Source of the DNA: Ascaris suum
Lineage: Eukaryota; Nematoda; Chromadorea; Rhabditida; Ascarididae
Reading direction: 5' to 3'
Length of the DNA: 64,000 bases
Assembly (NCBI GenBank): GCA_013433145.1
Contig: CM024182.1
Location: 8,137,474-8,201,473 of the forward strand
Below are positions 59,369-64,000 of this stretch, piece by piece (position 1 is the stretch's first letter; the number at the start of each line of letters is the position of its first letter). The notes under the pieces are model-generated. The model had not been told where the DNA came from, did not search any database, and saw nothing but the letters and a program-made list of their open reading frames with translations. The translations under genes and the position numbers were made by a program.

Positions 59369-62300
59369 GTACGTCTCCTTTTTGTTCACATTCTGGACTG
59401 ATATGTGCAGCGTTTTACAACGTCTCCATCATCATTGTCTCATTATTCAGTTCGCTCGTGTGCTAAATAACAGATCACTCGAAGGGCGGCCGGGAAAATT
59501 AATGCGACCGCGATGATCATCCGCAATCAGGGAATTCTATATGAACCCACATGGCGGTGGGCCTCCAGGTCCTGGTGCATGGGGTACGGCGAGCGAAGCG
59601 CTTCGAAAACTTCTTGGGATAGTGCTGACGCTTTTAAGAATTGGTGTTTAAGAAGTGGTCATTTTTAAAGAATTGGTGAACGAAGCGAAATGAAAACTCT
59701 ATTGGAACATGGCGACCGCACTGGTCGTGGGAAAGTTGGCAAATTTTGCGATTGCCACTTGTGCCAGATGACTTCTTGGTAAATATGTTTTGCCGTTTGG
59801 ACGGAGTTTGCTGGCCGTCCTTTGCACTCAAAGGCCATAGGTAATGCCATGATAGTCACGCTCTTTAGCCATTGTAAAACCTGAACCAGATACAATCTTC
59901 GCAAGCGGTTAGCTGCAAAGTTGTCAGCCGAACCCGCCAAATGAGTGAAGGCAGATCGCTTTGGTGGTTACAGGTAGTTTTTGATATCCTGAGCACCACA
60001 AAGTGCTTTAAATAGTCGAGGGCTATGAAGGAGTGCCCCTTCGTTTTTGGATGTAGGTCGAAATTCAAATTTTAATGGGAATTAGAAGGGTCATATTTCG
60101 AAAACGGTACTTCGCAGAGTAGGAACAGATCTATTTGATGAATTTAGAAATTGTGACTTGTTGCCATCCAAAAGGTTTTTTTGCATGCGAATGTTCACCA
60201 AGTGATTCGTGGGACCTCGAGTGAGAGATCAGTCGTTTAAGTCAGCAGCGTACAAGACGACAGCAATATGCGACAAAATTCATCATTGTTGAGCAGTTCA
60301 GAAATATGTTTCTACAGTTTTATTCGCTGCGCCGAAGTAGAAAAAGAAACACACCATTTAGCACCACTTGTACGACTATCCGGATGTTACTGGGTGAGGA
60401 ATTTAGTTTGGGTCGAGCAAGAAAACGCAGATGCTGAGCAGTCAATTCGAACTATGTTAGAGCTAATATTTCGTAGCGCTCTTATAATATACTCTAAGCA
60501 GGTTTAAGAAAGTTTCTTTAAAATCAGACTCATTGTGGTTTATAAGGTATTATACTTATATTTTCTAGCCTAGCGGCCTATTCCACCTCATATCGTTGAA
60601 GTTATTCTGTCGGTCTCTTGTGCCGATAGTCACCTGGAGTCAATACTGTGTCGTTTGTTTGGAACTGGCCTAGGTCGCAGGCAGTTGTAACGTGCGCAGC
60701 GGTACAAACAAAGTATGCGCTCGCACATATAATAAGTTTGTTTATAAATGTATCTGAAAGCGGGATCTTTGAAATCAGAGCTTGATATCCGTTATTGCCC
60801 ATGTGTTTTAAGGTACCACAATTCATCCTGGAAGAGGCCAGCGCAGAGGGTCGTAGCTTAAGGATAATTTGCACGCAACCACGTCGTCTTCCAGCGATTG
60901 CGGTGGCGGATCGCGTAGCGAAGGAACGGAACGAACGACTCGGAGCGACCGTTGGATATCACATACGCCTGGAACAAAAGACTTCATCGCAAACTGCACT
61001 CACCTACTGTACAAGCGGAGTTCTGCTGAGGATGTTGACTATCGACGACGTTGCTCATAGCATATCACATATATTTCTTGCAAGTTATTTATGCAAAGGC
61101 GATAGTTTTATTTGGAGTGTGCAGCTTCATGGTTGTTTAAACGGGCAGTTCGCATCGCTCTGCCCGATATGGGCTTACCCTTGCGATCTGCATTTTTTCT
61201 ATGCTCCAAATTATTGCTGTCACCTAACTGTAATGTACGCGAAACTTGAGGTATTGCATTGGCTGTACGGTTTTTGTGGACAAAGTTCAGAAAAGGAAAG
61301 TCAGGGAAAAAAGTGCAGACTCGCCATTTTGTAAGCAAGCAACTGATTGAAGGTGAGGGGAGAGCCGTGAATGTTTGTCTTTTTTTTGCTTTATTCCGAA
61401 GCTATTTTAAGATGCTTCTAAGCACGCATTGGGTGCAGGAAGCTGAGCTTTGCGTGAAAGAATTTAAAACATAGCAGGAAAATGTCATTTAGATTAATGA
61501 AGTGGAGCAACGTCACTGTTGTAGAAGGCAAGTGGGTAAAGAAAAATTGACACCTGTGGTGAACGTTTCATTTATGCGATCATAGCGGCTAGTTGCGCTC
61601 GTCTATGAATGGTCACGAACCTAATAAATTCTACATTCTTTGTGTGCAAACTAGTCAAATCCTCAATTTTTGCGCTCAACGAGGTATTTTGTTTCATTGG
61701 TTGATTAAAATTGGAAGTTTTTTTTTTCTGCTTTTAGTTACGCTTTTTTTCAGGATGAAATCCATGAGCGCGAACAAAACACCGACTACCTGCTGATCGC
61801 ACTGAAGCAAGCATTGAAAGCGCGTGATAACCTGAAAGTAAGCTTCTTATGTTGATTGGTGTCGGAAACTTGTTGGCATTCTTCTGTTTCCATAGCAAAC
61901 TCCTTTCGTTGTGATATTCTGCATCTTCCCTTACTCTTATTTGCTGCAGTTGCGCACCAAAAGCTTCCGATCTCTTTTCAAAAACGGTTCGATGGCAGCT
62001 ACTTGCTTCTAGGTTCCACTCCGGCTTGCATCTTTCAGACGCTGCAGCATGTGTGCAATAGCGGGCATTTTCATTTCCGAAAATTTCGCTAAAGATGTGT
62101 GACGGCTGGAATAAATCTAAGGAGTAAGCAGCGCTTCACTGAAGTTGAAAAGGAATAAATTCTGGCATACTTCCTCAGTCACACTCCATTTTTTAAACAG
62201 ATTTTGACGGCTCTTAGATCACTCCGCTCCAAGTGTTACTCATTTCCAAAAAATGCAGTGTCTGCCTGTCGAGGATTTTTAAAACTCTAGGACACGTTTG

Positions 62301-63314
62301 CTGGCTTTTATTGCCCTGTTTTTCTGGATTCTTGATCCTCTCAGCGGCGTTTTTTAATCTTTGCCTCTTCAGAATTTGTTACGATTACGATTTTTTCTTA
62401 TGCGTTCAACCGCCTTGAAAATGCCGCTGATGTCGCTTATACGTTCCAAAGTACATTCTAAAACACTTCATTATTTCACATTGCTAGAGGTCAGACGAAA
62501 TTGGTCTTTGCGGGGCATTTTAACAAGGATTTGATAAAAGATCGGGTTTCCTGTTATTTTATATACTTTGCAGAAATATATGCTTTTGCATGTTTCTCAT
62601 GTTCCATGACTTCAGTGTGCAGCTGTTGACTGCATAATGTATTCGGCGGTGTTGTTGAGGTGGCTGAAGGGATACGTGACTAAAGGTTTTGAATTTCGGA
62701 AAGTTACATGTTTTTATCTAATTATCTACAGTAAAAAAATAGACCTCGAGATGTGATTTTTTCAGAAAAAAGCCTAACTGAGGCGTGATAGATAAAAAAG
62801 TTGGACGGATAGAGAGAAATCTAACTCTTAGAATTTTTTAAGATGAACTCGTCTTCACAAAAGGCGAGCTTTTAAAAATGACTTGCCGACATTGATTTAT
62901 TGAATATGATATGCATTTAGTGGAAGGGGGGATATCAGCAAGCAAAATCTCATTTATGGAATGACCAGTGTGGATGAGGTGCTTGGCAAGAGGTACCGCT
63001 TAAGGCTGCGAGCAAAAAAAAAAGTGGAGAAGGAATAAAGGACGGAGGAGAAGTTTACCGCAAATTGCAAGCGGAAGGGAGGGGAGAATGTAAGCGTGAA
63101 TTTGGCACTTTTTATTTATTTTGTTTTCTTTGTTTCCTTATGAAGATCTCGTTTGCCAGATAAAAATTGCATCCTACGAATTATTGCGGCCTTCACGAGG
63201 AATGAGTACTAATGAACAGCTGTTTTAAGGTGATACTGATGTCGGCAACGATGGAGGGCAATTTGGACACGTTTATGCGTTATTTTGTCGATGTTGATGT
63301 GGCTCACGTTGACA
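59126..63314 (+). CDS. DEAH-box RNA helicase of the YTHDC2/DHX36 group, 5' part
   Basis: Exons 59126-59368, 60813-61079, 61754-61837 and 63230-63314 join in phase 0. Helicase motifs appear in order: I (GGTGCGKTTQ), Ia (CTQPRRLPAIAVADRVAKER), GYHIRLEQKTS, TYCTSGVLLRML, II (DEIHERE) and III (SAT in VILMSATMEG), i.e. most of RecA-like domain 1. The Ia region and TSGVLLR match YTHDC2 better than DHX36, from memory. Such proteins unwind RNA using ATP and regulate germline transcripts. It leaves in phase 1 at GTTGACA|GTAAGT; the remaining domains lie beyond 63.3 kb or outside the window. The intron after 61079 must be GC-AG. The first exon may begin with an internal ATG at 59135 after a splice or trans-splice acceptor, so any N-terminal R3H region is absent or upstream. 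Confidence 0.85.
60813..61079 (+). CDS. Helicase exon with motif Ia
   Basis: The acceptor is CCATGTGTTTTAAG. It encodes VPQFILEEASAEGRSLRII, motif Ia, the GYHIRL strand and motif Ib-like TSGVLLRML, ending SHIFL. The next residues must be DEIH. The only donor placed to give that join is a GC dinucleotide (TTTCTT|GCAAGT) at 61080; the nearby GTTATT would shift the frame. Confidence 0.85.
61754..61837 (+). CDS. Helicase exon with DEIH box (motif II)
   Basis: The acceptor is CTTTTTTTCAG and the donor CTGAAA|GTAAGC, 84 bp, phase 0 in and out. It opens with DEIHEREQNTDYLLIALKQ; Asp and Glu of the box coordinate Mg-ATP and drive hydrolysis. The third position is Ile rather than Ala, as in many helicases of this subgroup. 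Confidence 0.85.
63230..63314 (+). CDS. Helicase exon with SAT motif (motif III)
   Basis: The acceptor is CAGCTGTTTTAAG. It encodes VILMSATMEGNLDTFMRYF and VDVDVAHVD, ending in phase 1 at GTTGACA|GTAAGT. The SAT motif couples ATP hydrolysis to unwinding. The following exon was not identified: frames after TTGCAG at 63501 meet a stop after 14 codons in the required phase. Confidence 0.8.
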
Positions 63315-64000
63315 GTAAGTTATACTCCGTTATGGTGTTTTGTGTTATAGTAAAAAGCAAGCATGAATTAAGTTTAAGCTACATATTTTAATGCTTTCTG
63401 TAAAGCGATTCAACTGATAAATGTAGCAGGCGACTACATGTGGAATGCAATCTGCTAGATAAGCAGGCTATAGCGTTCATCAAGCCGAATTCTAATGTTG
63501 CAGTGTCGGGAATTCCAGGGTGCCAGAATGTCTCCAATCTTTCCGACTGAATCTGCTGAATGCGATCAACATTCTCGTAATTTTTATGAAGGCGCAACTT
63601 ACGTCTAGCGATCGGATTTTGAGAGCTTTTGAGGATGTTGGATACTTCTGTTACGCAAGTTCAGCTGAAGTCTGTAGAATAATGTGGGATATCAGTAATG
63701 TGGATGTGATGGAACCGGCACTTTTTTGCCTTAGGCAACTTTCGTGCAGCTCAGCTTAATTGTCAATCAAAAAGTCTAGCAGTTATTAGCAGTAGATTGT
63801 TAATGAATGAAACAGGTGCAAGGAAAACGTCAGCAGCACGCCGGTTGATTAGGGCATACATACGAGGGGGAGGTAATAGGTTCGAAGCCTGTCCGACTGA
63901 AGCGTCCATTTAAAATTCATTACGAGAATGCGGCCATAAGGTGCTAATGATTACTGATTCTGGTGATTTAGCCATTATTGTGTGTTTTGAGCTTGGGTTT
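63315..64000 (+). other. Unresolved tail, presumably helicase intron
   Basis: A 79-codon frame at 63520-63759 and a shorter one containing SPIFPTESAECDQHSRNF are open here. Neither joins the previous exon in phase with a good acceptor, and neither shows helicase motifs. The remainder holds nothing recognisable. Confidence 0.3.

Noticed and set aside
63855..63900. tRNA-like GGTTCGAAGCC box
   Set aside because: It resembles a T-arm, but no acceptor stem, anticodon arm or D-arm can be drawn around it.

Overview
The window looks like nuclear DNA from a nematode, most plausibly a clade V (strongylid/hookworm-type) parasite. It is AT-rich. Coding sequence lies in short exons (mostly 60-250 bp) with nematode acceptors (TTTCAG-like) and GTAAGT/GTATTT-type donors, separated by kb-sized introns. 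It also holds decayed retroelements, diverged interspersed repeats and long (TA)n arrays. No prokaryotic gene organisation, tRNA, rRNA or CRISPR was seen. All confident genes are on the + strand. Exon models were built by eye from open frames, splice signals and phase compatibility, so they are partial and unsupported by transcripts.

Layout. (1) 1-258: possible last exon of an upstream gene. (2) 1196-8674: six phase-1-compatible exons of a protein made of amphipathic 11-residue repeats (synuclein/perilipin/LEA-like helix) with an acidic Ser/Glu-rich tail and a poly(A) signal 13 bp after the stop. (3) 8.7-17.8 kb: long gene-poor stretch with weak open frames and diverged repeats. (4) 17853 to at least 46.6 kb, possibly to about 55 kb: a large, many-exon gene for a secreted, glycosylated, cysteine-rich protein. 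It starts with a clear signal peptide and repeats a CC-x(4-8)-C 'knuckle' roughly once per 100 residues. I do not recognise the family. (5) 49.2-51.6 kb: a CR1/L2-like LINE relic that ends near a (TA)n array; further (TA)n arrays lie at 40.4 and 47.8 kb. (6) 55525-57251: first three coding exons of the RME-6/GAPVD1 homologue (Rab5 GEF with N-terminal RasGAP-like domain). (7) 59126 to the window end: 5' part of a DEAH-box RNA helicase of the YTHDC2/DHX36 group, including motifs I, Ia, II (DEIH) and III (SAT).

How the genes relate: apart from orientation no pathway link is evident. The most interesting material is the unrecognised modular cysteine-rich gene (with possible micro-exons, and similar knuckle exons among the rme-6 exons), the 11-mer repeat gene with its duplicated equal-length exons, the apparently incomplete rme-6 locus abutting the helicase, and a GC-AG intron placed exactly in front of the helicase DEIH motif.
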